A stretch of DNA of 64,000 nucleotides from Chryseobacterium sp. (GTDB lineage: Bacteria; Bacteroidota; Bacteroidia; Flavobacteriales; Weeksellaceae): the NCBI RefSeq assembly GCF_019236175.1, contig NZ_JAFAJM010000006.1, forward strand, positions 62,001-126,000. The letters run 5' to 3'. A model generated the notes under the pieces. It saw nothing but the letters and a program-made list of their open reading frames with translations, searched no databases and was not told the origin of the DNA. Shown here piece after piece: positions 16,591 to 25,753 of this stretch (position 1 is the first letter of the stretch; every line of letters starts with the position of its first letter). The translations under genes were made by a program, and so were the position numbers.

Positions 16591-16650
16591 ATATTCACTA
16601 CCTTTACACAGAGATTTAAAATAAGAAACAATTATTCAAATCATCAATAT

Positions 16651-18138
16651 ATGGATTCTAAAAAATTAACGTTAAGTAACGGCGCACCTTATTTTGAGCA
16701 TCAGGATTCCCAAACGGTAGGACCAAGAGGCCCGGTATTGTTACAGGATTTTATACTTCAGGAAAATCTTGCACATTTCGTTAGGGAAAGAATTCCTGAG
16801 AGGATTGTACACGCCAAAGGAAGCGGTGCCTATGGGACTTTTACAGTAACCCATGACATCAGCAAGTATACAAAAGCAAAACTATTTTCAAAAGTAGGAA
16901 ACTCGTGCAGAATGTTTGCAAGGTTTTCAACCGTAGGAGGAGAAAAAGGAAGTGCAGATACAGCAAGAGACCCTAGAGGATTTGCTTTGAAATTTTACAC
17001 GGAAGACGGAAACTGGGATCTTGTAGGAAACAACACACCGGTCTTCTTTATTAAGGATGCAAAAAAATTTCCGGATTTTATTCATACCCAGAAAAGAGTT
17101 CCTAAAACCAATTTAAAAAGCGCCACTATGATGTGGGATTTCTGGAGTTTAAACCCGGAGTCACTTCATCAGGTTCTTATTTTAATGTCAGACAGAGGAA
17201 CACCATATGGCTACAGGCACATGCATGGTTTTGGTTCTCATACATTTTCTATGATCAATGACAATAATGAGAGGGTATGGGTGAAATTTCATTTTAAAAC
17301 CAAACAAGGGGTAAAAAATTTCACCAATGAAGACGCGGTGAAAATGGCAGGAGAGAATCCTGATTTTGCACAGGAGGACCTGTGTAACGCTATTGAAAAC
17401 GGAGACTTCCCGAAATGGACACTCTATATTCAGATAATGACCGAGGAGCAGGCAAAAGATTTCAGATGGAACCCTTTTGATGTAACTAAGGTATGGTTCC
17501 ATGATGATTTTCCTTTAATTGAGGTAGGTGAAATGGAGCTTAATGAAGTTCCTGTCAATTACTTTGCCCATGTAGAGCAGTCTACCTTCTCACCAAGCAG
17601 TCTGATCAACGGGATTAGCTTTTCACCGGACAAAATGCTTCAGGGAAGATTATTCTCTTATCCTGATGCTCATCGGTACAGAGTGGGAGTAAATGCTCAC
17701 CAATTAGAAGTAAACAGGTGTCCTTTTGCAGTGAATAACTACCAGAGAGACGGCTACATGGCTGATTCAAGCCAATATCAGGACAAACCCAACTACCACC
17801 CTAACAGTTTTGATGATATCCAGGCTGACCCAGCCTATAAAGGATACGAATATGAATTAGACAGTGCACATGTTGCCAGCTACAATAGAAATGAGAATGA
17901 TAGTGATCATTATACACAACCCGGATTATTGTATTCAAAAGCAATGAATACTGAAGACAGAAACCATCTGATTCAAAATATTGTCGGAAGTATGAATGGA
18001 ATCACCGGACCTAAGAGAGATGAGATTATCAACCGACAGCTATGCCACTTTTTTAGAGCAAACATAGAGCTTGGCATGAAAGTGGCTTCTCAGCTAAATG
18101 TTAATATTGATGCAAATATGATGAATCATTCGAAATAA
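16651..18138 (+). CDS. katA: Haem catalase, clade 3 type
   Basis: The enzyme decomposes hydrogen peroxide in the cytoplasm. I start at ATG 16651 (495 aa). A frame open from 16588 overlaps the promoter and adds 21 residues unlike catalases. Catalytic His54 lies in RIVHAKGSGA, the conserved Asn in LVGNNTPVFF, and the proximal haem Tyr in RLFSYPDAHRYR. The length is that of small-subunit catalases without the C-terminal flavodoxin-like domain. OxyR next door is its expected regulator. A long A/T hairpin terminates it. Confidence 0.97.
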   Translation: MDSKKLTLSNGAPYFEHQDSQTVGPRGPVLLQDFILQENLAHFVRERIPERIVHAKGSGAYGTFTVTHDISKYTKAKLFSKVGNSCRMFARFSTVGGEKGSADTARDPRGFALKFYTEDGNWDLVGNNTPVFFIKDAKKFPDFIHTQKRVPKTNLKSATMMWDFWSLNPESLHQVLILMSDRGTPYGYRHMHGFGSHTFSMINDNNERVWVKFHFKTKQGVKNFTNEDAVKMAGENPDFAQEDLCNAIENGDFPKWTLYIQIMTEEQAKDFRWNPFDVTKVWFHDDFPLIEVGEMELNEVPVNYFAHVEQSTFSPSSLINGISFSPDKMLQGRLFSYPDAHRYRVGVNAHQLEVNRCPFAVNNYQRDGYMADSSQYQDKPNYHPNSFDDIQADPAYKGYEYELDSAHVASYNRNENDSDHYTQPGLLYSKAMNTEDRNHLIQNIVGSMNGITGPKRDEIINRQLCHFFRANIELGMKVASQLNVNIDANMMNHSK

Positions 18139-18157
18139 TCATATCGAACAATAAATC

Positions 18158-18198
18158 AAAAAAAAGGAAAAAAAAATAATATTTTTTCCTTTTTTTTG
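18158..18198 (+). terminator. Terminator after katA
   Basis: AAAAAAAAGGAAAAAA and TTTTTTCCTTTTTTTT form an A/T-rich hairpin ending in a T run, 20-60 bp after the katA stop. Confidence 0.7.
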
Positions 18199-18243
18199 TA
18201 AAAAATTCATAATTTGCAAGGGATGATATTTTAAAGTGGAAAA

Positions 18244-19011
18244 ATGAGTTACGAAAATATATTATTAAAAAAAGAAGATAAATTATCTATCATTACTATA
18301 AACAGACCTGAAAGTTTAAATGCTCTAAATGCAAAGACTATTCAGGAAATCAGTACAGCACTGGATGAGCTTGATGCAGACAGCACCTGCAGAGTTATTA
18401 TCCTTACAGGGAGCGGAGAAAAATCTTTTGTAGCTGGAGCTGACATTAAAGAATTTAGTGATTTTGGACAGGAAAAAGCGGAAGAGCTTGCGAAAAACGG
18501 GCAAAACGCTCTGTTCAATAAAATTGAAAATATGACTAAACCTGTTATTGCCGCCGTCAACGGTTTTGCATTAGGAGGAGGTTTAGAGCTTGCTATGGCA
18601 TGCCACATCAGATATGCATCGGAAAACGCCAGATTAGGACTTCCTGAAGTAACCCTGGGACTTATCCCTGGATACGGAGGTACCCAAAGACTTCCAAAGC
18701 TTGTAGGAAAAGGTATTGCCAACGAAATGATCTTCTCTGCCAAAATGATTCCCGCTCAAAAAGCAAAGGAAATCGGATTGGTTAATGAAGTATACCCTAT
18801 TGAAGAATTATTAACAAAAACGAAAGAATTAGCGAATATTATTGCCCACAATTCACCAATGGCAATATCTAAGGCTATCCACGCCGTGAATTTATCTGAC
18901 ACGGATAAAGGTTTCGAAACTGAGATCAAGTATTTCGGGGAACTTTTTGAAATGGAAGATAAGAAAGAAGGAGTGACTGCTTTCCTGGAGAAAAGAAAGC
19001 CGAACTTTTAA
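18244..19011 (+). CDS. Enoyl-CoA hydratase/isomerase (crotonase) family protein
   Basis: The 255-aa crotonase-fold enzyme probably hydrates trans-2-enoyl-CoA in fatty-acid or short-chain acyl-CoA breakdown. The oxyanion-hole segments are AGADIKEF (64-71) and FALGGGLELAM (108-118). Both acidic catalytic residues of true hydratases are present: E115 (GLELAM) and E135 (LPEVTLG), followed by GYGGTQRL. A named substrate cannot be given. It precedes the dCMP deaminase gene by 48 bp on the same strand. Confidence 0.92.
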   Translation: MSYENILLKKEDKLSIITINRPESLNALNAKTIQEISTALDELDADSTCRVIILTGSGEKSFVAGADIKEFSDFGQEKAEELAKNGQNALFNKIENMTKPVIAAVNGFALGGGLELAMACHIRYASENARLGLPEVTLGLIPGYGGTQRLPKLVGKGIANEMIFSAKMIPAQKAKEIGLVNEVYPIEELLTKTKELANIIAHNSPMAISKAIHAVNLSDTDKGFETEIKYFGELFEMEDKKEGVTAFLEKRKPNF

Positions 19012-19059
19012 TCTTTCAAGCTTTTAATCCAAATTATTTCGAAAAACTAATGCTGCGGT

Positions 19060-19482
19060 ATGAATAAGTTTGACAAGGCTTATCTAAAAATGGCCCAGGA
19101 ATGGGCAAAACTCTCCTACTGTAAGAGAAAACAGGTTGGAGCTCTTATCGTAAAAGATAGGATGATTATTTCAGATGGTTACAACGGAACTCCTTCGGGG
19201 TTTGAGAACTGCTGTGAAAATGAAGAGGGAAAAACGCACTGGTATGTTCTGCATGCGGAAGCTAACGCGATATTAAAACTCGCAGCTTCCACTCAGTCTG
19301 CAAAAGGCGCCACGTTATATTTAACGCTGTCGCCATGTAAAGAATGCAGTAAACTGATTCTGCAGGCAGGAATTACAAGACTGGTGTATATTAATGAATA
19401 TTCGGATGACGACGGGATATCGTTCTTGAGAAACCATAATATTGAAATAGAACAAATATCGGACTGTGAACTAAAAAAATAA
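19060..19482 (+). CDS. dCMP deaminase family protein (ComEB-like)
   Basis: The 140-aa zinc-dependent cytidine/deoxycytidylate deaminase family member carries HAE at 65-67 (Zn-binding His65, proton-shuttle Glu67) and PCKEC at 92-96 (Cys93 and Cys96 as Zn ligands). The N-terminal YNGTPSGFENC (41-51) with a further Cys pair is typical of dCMP deaminases, which supply dUMP for thymidylate synthesis. It is followed 6 bp later by xerD. Confidence 0.9.
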   Translation: MNKFDKAYLKMAQEWAKLSYCKRKQVGALIVKDRMIISDGYNGTPSGFENCCENEEGKTHWYVLHAEANAILKLAASTQSAKGATLYLTLSPCKECSKLILQAGITRLVYINEYSDDDGISFLRNHNIEIEQISDCELKK

Positions 19483-19488
19483 GCACAA

Positions 19489-20403
19489 ATGACTTGGGAT
19501 GAAAAGATCAAAGATTTTGAAATATTTCTTCGTTTCGAAAGAAATTTTTCAGACAATACTCTCGACGCCTACGTTCGGGATATTAAAAAGTTAAAAGATT
19601 ACGCAGAAGAAGATCTGGCAAATGTCGGCCCAGATTCTATTGACTACGAAAACCTGCAGGAGTACATCTTCAATCTTTCCAAACAAAAATTCAGTGAAAG
19701 GTCTCAAGCGAGATGGATTTCTTCCATCAAGGCCTTTTTCAAATTTCTGCTGGAAGATGAATTTCGTGATGATAATCCTGCTGCACTACTCGAAGGACCT
19801 AAATTAGGGCTGTACCTACCGGATACTTTAAGCTTACATGATATCAACAAAATCATTACGGCAATTGAAGTGGATACGGATCTCGGAAAAAGAAACCAGA
19901 GTATTATTGAGGTACTCTACGGTTGCGGACTTCGTGTATCTGAACTGATAGATCTGAAAATATCAAATATCAACTTCAAAGAGCAGTATATCAAAGTCAA
20001 CGGAAAAGGAAACAAAACCCGTTTCGTTCCTTTGGCAGATTATACAGCCGAATTGCTGGAAAGCTACATCAAAGATGTACGTTCTAAAGGTAAAATCAAT
20101 AAAAAATATGAAGATACTCTGTTTTTAAACAGCCGCGGGACTTCCATGTCCAGAGTCATTGTATTTCTTATTATCAAAGAACTTACTGATAAAGCAGGGG
20201 TTAATAAAAAAATATCACCGCATACCTTCAGACATTCTTTTGCAACACACTTATTGCAGAATGGGGCAGATCTTCGCTACATACAGGAAATGTTAGGTCA
20301 TTCCAGTATTACCACAACGGAAATCTATACCCACCTGAAAACGGAAGAACTTCGGGATGTTATTTTGAGTTATCACCCGAGAAATATTAATATTGCTCAA
20401 TGA
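19489..20403 (+). CDS. xerD: Tyrosine recombinase XerD
   Basis: This site-specific recombinase resolves chromosome dimers at dif together with XerC. The 304-aa length and architecture (SAM-like N domain 1-95, catalytic domain 110-300) are standard. The catalytic set is complete: R149 (CGLRVSEL), K173 (NGKGNK), H245 and R248 (PHTFRHSFATH), H271 (LGHSS) and nucleophile Y280 (TEIYTHL). The housekeeping context, with no att-like repeats, argues for Xer and against a mobile-element integrase. It overlaps the Nudix gene by 4 bp. Confidence 0.93.
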   Translation: MTWDEKIKDFEIFLRFERNFSDNTLDAYVRDIKKLKDYAEEDLANVGPDSIDYENLQEYIFNLSKQKFSERSQARWISSIKAFFKFLLEDEFRDDNPAALLEGPKLGLYLPDTLSLHDINKIITAIEVDTDLGKRNQSIIEVLYGCGLRVSELIDLKISNINFKEQYIKVNGKGNKTRFVPLADYTAELLESYIKDVRSKGKINKKYEDTLFLNSRGTSMSRVIVFLIIKELTDKAGVNKKISPHTFRHSFATHLLQNGADLRYIQEMLGHSSITTTEIYTHLKTEELRDVILSYHPRNINIAQ

Positions 20404-20912
20404 AACTATTGAAATATTGCCCAAGCTGTGGCAAGGAATCTTTACACTGGGATGGCGAAAAGAAATGGAGCTGTCCCAATTGTGGCTTTACACTCTATAA
20501 TAATGTTGCAGGCGCAGTAGCGGTAATCATCAGACATGGTGACGACATTTATCTTACCCGAAGAAACAGAGATCCTAAAAAAGGAAAGCTGGATCTGGCA
20601 GGAGGATTTGTTGATCCCGGAGAAAGCGCAGAAGAGGCCTGCAAAAGAGAGCTTTTTGAAGAGCTTCAGCTGGATGTCGATATTTCAAAACTGAAATACC
20701 TCACAAGTCTTCCCAATGTATATCAATACAAAGAGATTGATTACAACACAATTGATCTCTTTTATGAATATCGTGTAGCGGAGAAGTTTGAGGTGAATCT
20801 TGAGCTTTCAGAAATATCAGAAGCGATCTGGATTCCTTTACGGGAACTGAACACTGAAGATATTGCTTTCGATTCTCAGAAGAAGTTTTTCAAGGATTAT
20901 TTAAATAAGTAA
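20400..20912 (+). CDS. Nudix hydrolase with an N-terminal zinc ribbon
   Basis: The 170-aa product has a four-cysteine ribbon (C7, C10, C25, C28) and then a Nudix box GGFVDPGESAEEACKRELFE with EELQ following, matching GX5EX7REUXEEXGU. Zinc-ribbon Nudix enzymes include NADH pyrophosphatase-like hydrolases, but the NudC-specific motif after the box is not obvious, so I leave the substrate open. Its ATG overlaps the xerD stop. Confidence 0.88.
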   Translation: MKLLKYCPSCGKESLHWDGEKKWSCPNCGFTLYNNVAGAVAVIIRHGDDIYLTRRNRDPKKGKLDLAGGFVDPGESAEEACKRELFEELQLDVDISKLKYLTSLPNVYQYKEIDYNTIDLFYEYRVAEKFEVNLELSEISEAIWIPLRELNTEDIAFDSQKKFFKDYLNK

Positions 20913-20927
20913 TGCCTATAATATATC

Positions 20928-20963
20928 CGCTCGCAGATTTAGAAAATCTGCGAGCGTTTTTTT
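20928..20963 (+). terminator. Strong terminator after the Nudix gene
   Basis: CGCTCGCAGATTT (20928-20940) pairs perfectly with AAATCTGCGAGCG (20944-20956) across an AGA loop, followed by seven T. Confidence 0.95.
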
Positions 20964-20973
20964 ACGATCAAAG

Positions 20974-21432
20974 TTAATACGTTTTTGATTTCAGCATTTC
21001 TTCGAAATACTGAGTCAGTAATGATCTTTCAGCATCTGAAAGATTAGCTTCCTGATGATAGACAATATATCCCGGCATAGGCATTGTCTTAGCCTGAATA
21101 GCCTGAATGGATTTGCTGAGCATATTTACTTTTAAATCCTTATTGTAAGTCTCCCAAACAGAAAAATTAAGATGTTCTCTTCCTTCATTGATATGGCTTT
21201 TTACAGACCATGAAACAGGGGCTATAAAAGCATATTTAGGATATATCGTTTCGTTGGAATGACAATCATAACAGGCTCCTTTAATCAAGGTTTTAATTTT
21301 CTCCGGAGTCTTTCTGGAGTCTACAAAATTAACTTTAACATCCACCGGCTTATTTACCCTGTCAATAGGAATAAACTGGATCAGAGCAAAGGCAACCAAA
21401 CTCCAAAAGATTATTTTTTTTGCCGTCTTCAT
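20974..21432 (-). CDS. Haem-binding domain protein (one CxxCH)
   Basis: The 152-aa product has an N-terminal signal or membrane anchor (5-22) and a single c-type haem motif C54YDCH58, followed by SNETIYPKYAFIAPVSW. This is the pattern of the Haem_bd family (PF14376) found in Bacteroidota. It should be a periplasmic monohaem protein, with an electron-transfer or sensing role not established. It is the last gene of a minus-strand group with the Ig-like lipoprotein gene 7 bp upstream. Confidence 0.85.
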   Translation of the reverse strand: MKTAKKIIFWSLVAFALIQFIPIDRVNKPVDVKVNFVDSRKTPEKIKTLIKGACYDCHSNETIYPKYAFIAPVSWSVKSHINEGREHLNFSVWETYNKDLKVNMLSKSIQAIQAKTMPMPGYIVYHQEANLSDAERSLLTQYFEEMLKSKTY

Positions 21433-21439
21433 AAGCCTA

Positions 21440-23209
21440 CTACTTTTTTACGGGAGTTACAATAGCATTATCGGATTTCAATTCTTTTTTCACATTCTGT
21501 TCAACAGCCTCTTTCTTTTCGTCAGCAGAAACAGGCGGAGCCGCAGACGGAGCAGGAACAGCAGTTCCTTTCGGATTATCCAGCGTTCGGGTATCTTTCA
21601 AATCCCATTCTTCATTCGTTTCCCATAATCCTTTAACAATAGCCTTCTTGTAGAATACATAGGCATCTTCCGCAAAGGTCTCGGTGGCAAAGTCAGCTTC
21701 ATCCCAATATTTATTTTCGTTGTTATCTACCAGTATTCTGACAATATACTCATCGGGCTTCAGGATATTAAATTTCACTTTATCTCCTTTAGTATATTTC
21801 TGATAGATTACCTTTTCGGAAGAATCGAGCAGCTGAATCCAGTAGCTGGTTGCAGGACCATTCAAGAGAGTGAAAGCAAGACTTCCAAACTGATCTATTT
21901 TAGCCACATCAAAATCAAAACGCTTAGACTGCGTATTTTTAGCATAGAATGAGGATACAGTCTCTTTAGGAATAGTCAGCTGATATTTCTTTCCGTTTAC
22001 AAAATCCGAATGAACAATAATCTGGTACGGATTCACTTCCGAAATTTTTGCAGTGAACTCCTGAGTCGTTAAACTATCGCTTTTCAAAATCCATTTTGAA
22101 GGATCAATTTTGTCAAGCATATAATTGGACAGGATTTTAAAGTCAGCTTTAGGTTCTAATGAACCTCCTCCGTTATCACTGTTAATATCCATCACGTTTT
22201 TCTTATTGTATTTATAAAATACTGAAACCGTGTCTTTTTTTGTTCCGATATCATAGCTGAACAAAAGCTTTTCCGTTACCGTCTGCCCTACATCGGCTTT
22301 TACTGCATCAAACCAAATTCTTACCGAATCTGATTTCGGCCCGTGGGTTACTTTGATATCTTTAAGCTTATCTGTTACAGACTGTACTTTTACATCAGAC
22401 GGATGCCCTTCAAACGTCATGAGAACCCCACCGGGAGCTTCTTTCATTTCTGAATATTTCAAAGGTTTTTTAGAAGGATATACTTTGAGGTTTAGTCCTG
22501 AAATAGATTTCTCAACATCTATAACTTCTTTTTTAAATCCTATCTTTTCTTTTCCGGGATCATATACAGAATTGCCATTCTCGTCATCAAAAGCGATAAT
22601 CTTATATTTACCCGGGCTCAGGTAATTGAGTTCATAATAGCCGTCATCATCAACTTTTGTGATATAATAAGGTTTCTGTTTGTAGTTCATCGTATCTTTT
22701 AGCTGATACAGCCCTACAACCAGTTTATTTTCATTACTGCCTGTTTTTTTCTTGATTTCCAGGGCATCCTTTACTTCTCCACTAATGTAAAGGTCATCCA
22801 GCTTTTCTCCGGTAGAAAAAGCAAAGTTAAAATACCTGAGCGGATTAGATTCATTATTATCTACAATTGAATTTCCAAAATTGAAATTATAGGTGGTATT
22901 GGCCTGCAATGTATCAGCCCACTGGATCAATACAAATTTATTAGCAATATTGGAAGGCAGAATTCGCTTTATATTTTTAATAGGTGGAGAAATGATCAGG
23001 TTTTTATTGATATCCTTCAGGGTCACATATTCATCAAAATCCAGACGGAGTTCATGAATATCTCTTTTCACATTGATCCTTGTCGTATCAATATTAGAAC
23101 TTAAAAATTTAGGGGCCAGAGTATCTTTAGGCCCTCCTACAGGAGATCCTACTCTCGCACAGGAATGTACAAGAAAACAGATAACGAATAATAAAAGAAA
23201 CCTTTTCAT
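21440..23209 (-). CDS. Lipoprotein with an N-terminal Ig-like (SbsA_Ig/Big_5-type) domain
   Basis: Starting at ATG 23209 (589 aa) gives a clean lipoprotein signal (MKRFLLLFVICFLVHSC). The mature N terminus SPVGGPKDTLAPKF introduces a Big_5-type Ig domain (about 30-135). A carboxypeptidase-like or prealbumin-like beta domain follows (GKYKIIAFDDENGNSVYD), and a similar segment near the end (PDEYIVRILVDNNENKYWDE). The C terminus is Ala/Pro-rich and probably disordered. It is an envelope protein of unknown function, common in Flavobacteriia. Confidence 0.8.
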   Translation of the reverse strand: MKRFLLLFVICFLVHSCARVGSPVGGPKDTLAPKFLSSNIDTTRINVKRDIHELRLDFDEYVTLKDINKNLIISPPIKNIKRILPSNIANKFVLIQWADTLQANTTYNFNFGNSIVDNNESNPLRYFNFAFSTGEKLDDLYISGEVKDALEIKKKTGSNENKLVVGLYQLKDTMNYKQKPYYITKVDDDGYYELNYLSPGKYKIIAFDDENGNSVYDPGKEKIGFKKEVIDVEKSISGLNLKVYPSKKPLKYSEMKEAPGGVLMTFEGHPSDVKVQSVTDKLKDIKVTHGPKSDSVRIWFDAVKADVGQTVTEKLLFSYDIGTKKDTVSVFYKYNKKNVMDINSDNGGGSLEPKADFKILSNYMLDKIDPSKWILKSDSLTTQEFTAKISEVNPYQIIVHSDFVNGKKYQLTIPKETVSSFYAKNTQSKRFDFDVAKIDQFGSLAFTLLNGPATSYWIQLLDSSEKVIYQKYTKGDKVKFNILKPDEYIVRILVDNNENKYWDEADFATETFAEDAYVFYKKAIVKGLWETNEEWDLKDTRTLDNPKGTAVPAPSAAPPVSADEKKEAVEQNVKKELKSDNAIVTPVKK

Positions 23210-23234
23210 GAAAATGTTTAAGCAAAAGTAAACA

Positions 23235-24506
23235 TTATTCTCCAAAAACCTCCTGTCCGGAATTCAAACTATCTTTATTGTCATTCATAACCGTATGAAG
23301 CTTATCCTTTTGCAAAGGGAAATCCTCGAATAATCCCGACAATGCAAGTGCTGTATATACTTTGTTCGAGTATTTATTTCCAATAGCGACAATGGTAACT
23401 TTAGATTTGAGAAGGTGAGCAAATACGGAATTCGTTCCATGCCACCATCCGTTATGATAAGTTAATTTCTCTCCGTTGTCAAAAATTTTCATTCTGAATC
23501 CCAATCCGTAATTATTCATCCCGTTTTTTTCATTGCTGTAAGGAGTAAATACCATCTGCATCAGCTCTGGTTTTAAGAAATTCTTTGAAAACATTGCTTT
23601 CGAAAAATTATACAGATCTCTTGGTGTTGTATATACATTCTTATCACCATAAATAAGATCCAGCCTGTCTAGCGGATATAATTTATTTCTTCCATAATAG
23701 AAAGACTGTGAAGCCGTAGGAATATCTTTTTCCTGAAAAATGTAGGTATGTTCCATTTTCAGTGGAGTAAAAACCATTTCCTTCATTGCCTGAGGAAAAG
23801 GAGTTTTGGTCACTTTCTCAATCAGTAAAGCCAATAAAGCAAAATTGGTATTACAGTACATAAAACCGGTATCTGTATCTCTGGCCAGATCAGGTTTATA
23901 TTTGATGATCATATCCAATACATCCTGATTGTGAAGAAATGGTTTGGATAGTTCTGCCGGTGCAGGTTGTATTTTGGTAATAAAATATTCATATTTAGGG
24001 AGCCCGCTTCTCTGATCCAGCAAAGTCTGAACGGTAACATTAGGATACGGAAATCCCGGAAAATACTGGGTAAGATGGTCTGAAAGTTTTATTTTTCCGG
24101 CTTCTACCAGCTTCATCATCGCCATAGCGGTTAAAGTCTTTGAAACGGAAGCCACATGCAAAGGTGTATTTTTATCAATTGGCATCTGATTTCCTTCTCT
24201 TCCGAAGCCTCTGTAATTTTCGTACAGAATTTCATCCCCTTTTGCCACGAGAATTCCACCACTTAAATCTCCTGCTTCCCAGACTTTTTTGTAATACTGG
24301 TCAATATAATTTACCGTATTCTGTTTATTTAAAAGTTCCCCGTCCGCTTTGTTGAAGATATTTCCCAGATCCACACTTCCGTAATTAGGAAGGTTGGTTG
24401 CATTTTCGGCCGAAGCTGTCTTTGCTTCAGACTTTTTTTTACAGGATAATACAGATAAAAGAACTGTTAAAATAAATAGAAAATTACGCGTCGTCATGAG
24501 ATTCAA
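23235..24506 (-). CDS. Serine hydrolase lipoprotein (class C beta-lactamase/esterase fold)
   Basis: The 423-aa product has a lipobox (VLSC, Cys22), a linker, and a beta-lactamase-related domain. The nucleophile motif is S120-V-S-K123, the second motif is YCN in GFMYCNTNFA, and the third is HNG in TYHNGWWHG. This set is shared by class C beta-lactamases, DD-peptidases and esterases, so the substrate is open. A start at the internal Met4 (24497) is equally possible. Envelope genes for the Ig-like lipoprotein and haem-binding protein follow on the same strand. Confidence 0.87.
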   Translation of the reverse strand: MNLMTTRNFLFILTVLLSVLSCKKKSEAKTASAENATNLPNYGSVDLGNIFNKADGELLNKQNTVNYIDQYYKKVWEAGDLSGGILVAKGDEILYENYRGFGREGNQMPIDKNTPLHVASVSKTLTAMAMMKLVEAGKIKLSDHLTQYFPGFPYPNVTVQTLLDQRSGLPKYEYFITKIQPAPAELSKPFLHNQDVLDMIIKYKPDLARDTDTGFMYCNTNFALLALLIEKVTKTPFPQAMKEMVFTPLKMEHTYIFQEKDIPTASQSFYYGRNKLYPLDRLDLIYGDKNVYTTPRDLYNFSKAMFSKNFLKPELMQMVFTPYSNEKNGMNNYGLGFRMKIFDNGEKLTYHNGWWHGTNSVFAHLLKSKVTIVAIGNKYSNKVYTALALSGLFEDFPLQKDKLHTVMNDNKDSLNSGQEVFGE

Positions 24507-24684
24507 AAATGAGCGGCAATTTAATAAAACTCAAAAGTAAATAGTAAATATGAGCATGACATTATGAATTATTTAACACAAATGGAGAAAATTGTAAAAA
24601 GGAGGAACAACAAAAAAACCAGAAAAGCTTATCCCTCGTTGATAAACTCCTCCGGCTATATTGTCAAAAAGGCAATCTTATTGA

Positions 24685-25614
24685 TTAACAATAGGAAGCA
24701 ACAATTTTATCTACAATAAACTGTGCCAGTTTTTCTTTACTCTGATGGGTCCAGCCAGCAATATGAGGTGTTACGATAACGTTTTCCGAATCCAGTAAAT
24801 ATTTTAAATCTTCATTTTCAGTTTCCAGATGCTCAAAAGATGACTTTTCATATTCCAGAACATCCAAACAGGCTCCCTTTACTTTTCCTGATTTCAGTGC
24901 ATTAACTAAACTTTTCGTTTCTACATTTTTCCCTCTTGCAGTATTGACAAAGTAAAAGTCATTCTTCATCTCCCCGATAAATACCTCATCAATAAGATCG
25001 TGTGTTTCCGAAGTCAGAGGAATGTGCAGGCTTATAACTTCCGAAGATTTTTTCAATTCCTCGAATGTAACTTGTGTGGCAAATTCGTCAGAAAGTCCGG
25101 GAAGAATATCATAAAAAATCACTTTACATCCAAAACCTGAAAGTCTTCTGGCTGTTGCTTTTCCCATATTTCCATATCCGATAAGCCCCACCGTTTTCCC
25201 CAGCAATTCGTCTCCTCTGTTTTCTTCACGTTTCCAGATTCCGTTTTTTACTTCCTGGGAAGCAATGAAAAGCCGGTTCATAATCAGCAGCAGCATTCCT
25301 AACACATGCTCCGCCACAGAATCCCTGTTTCCTTCCGGAGAATTAATTAACTGAATACCTAATTTTTCAGCTACAGGGATATCAATATTTTCCATTCCGG
25401 CACCTACTCTTGCAATAAATTTCAGATTCTTCGCTTTCTCAAGAAAGTTCTGGTCCAAAGGAATTCTGCTTCGGATGATGATCCCGTCGTAATTTTCGAT
25501 TTTATTACAAACCTCATCATATGGAGACGTAAAGTCTTCTTCCAGTATAAAGTTTTTTGCCAAAAGCTGCTCGGTGATAAGAGGATGATTTTTATCTAAA
25601 AGGAGAATTTTCAT
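24685..25614 (-). CDS. NAD-dependent D-2-hydroxyacid dehydrogenase
   Basis: I start at ATG 25614 (309 aa, MKILLLDKNHPLITE); a longer frame back to 25746 adds 44 residues unlike the family. The Rossmann motif is GLIGYGNMG, the catalytic Arg lies in VNTARG, and the catalytic His in VTPHIAGWT. It resembles phosphoglycerate dehydrogenase-like enzymes without the C-terminal ACT domain of many SerA proteins. It could be a 3-phosphoglycerate dehydrogenase or another 2-hydroxyacid dehydrogenase; no serC or serB neighbour settles it. Confidence 0.87.
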   Translation of the reverse strand: MKILLLDKNHPLITEQLLAKNFILEEDFTSPYDEVCNKIENYDGIIIRSRIPLDQNFLEKAKNLKFIARVGAGMENIDIPVAEKLGIQLINSPEGNRDSVAEHVLGMLLLIMNRLFIASQEVKNGIWKREENRGDELLGKTVGLIGYGNMGKATARRLSGFGCKVIFYDILPGLSDEFATQVTFEELKKSSEVISLHIPLTSETHDLIDEVFIGEMKNDFYFVNTARGKNVETKSLVNALKSGKVKGACLDVLEYEKSSFEHLETENEDLKYLLDSENVIVTPHIAGWTHQSKEKLAQFIVDKIVASYC

Positions 25615-25753
25615 AATGTAAACATAAATAACACTAACGATTTCACAAATAACACTATTCCCGTCTGGGATGAAAGTGTTCTTAATTCTATTGTATGAAT
25701 ATAAAAATAAAATGCTTTTAATTTGGAAGTCCAGTATTAAAAGCATTTTGTTT

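Noticed and set aside
19489..20403. Tyrosine recombinase as a sign of an integrated element
   Set aside because: It is a full-length XerD with housekeeping neighbours and no flanking direct repeats or phage genes.
24600..24660. GGAGG...CCTCC pairing with GTTG/CAAC in the spacer downstream of the serine hydrolase
   Set aside because: The loop is over 40 nt, the stem is short, and no T run or known RNA family fits.
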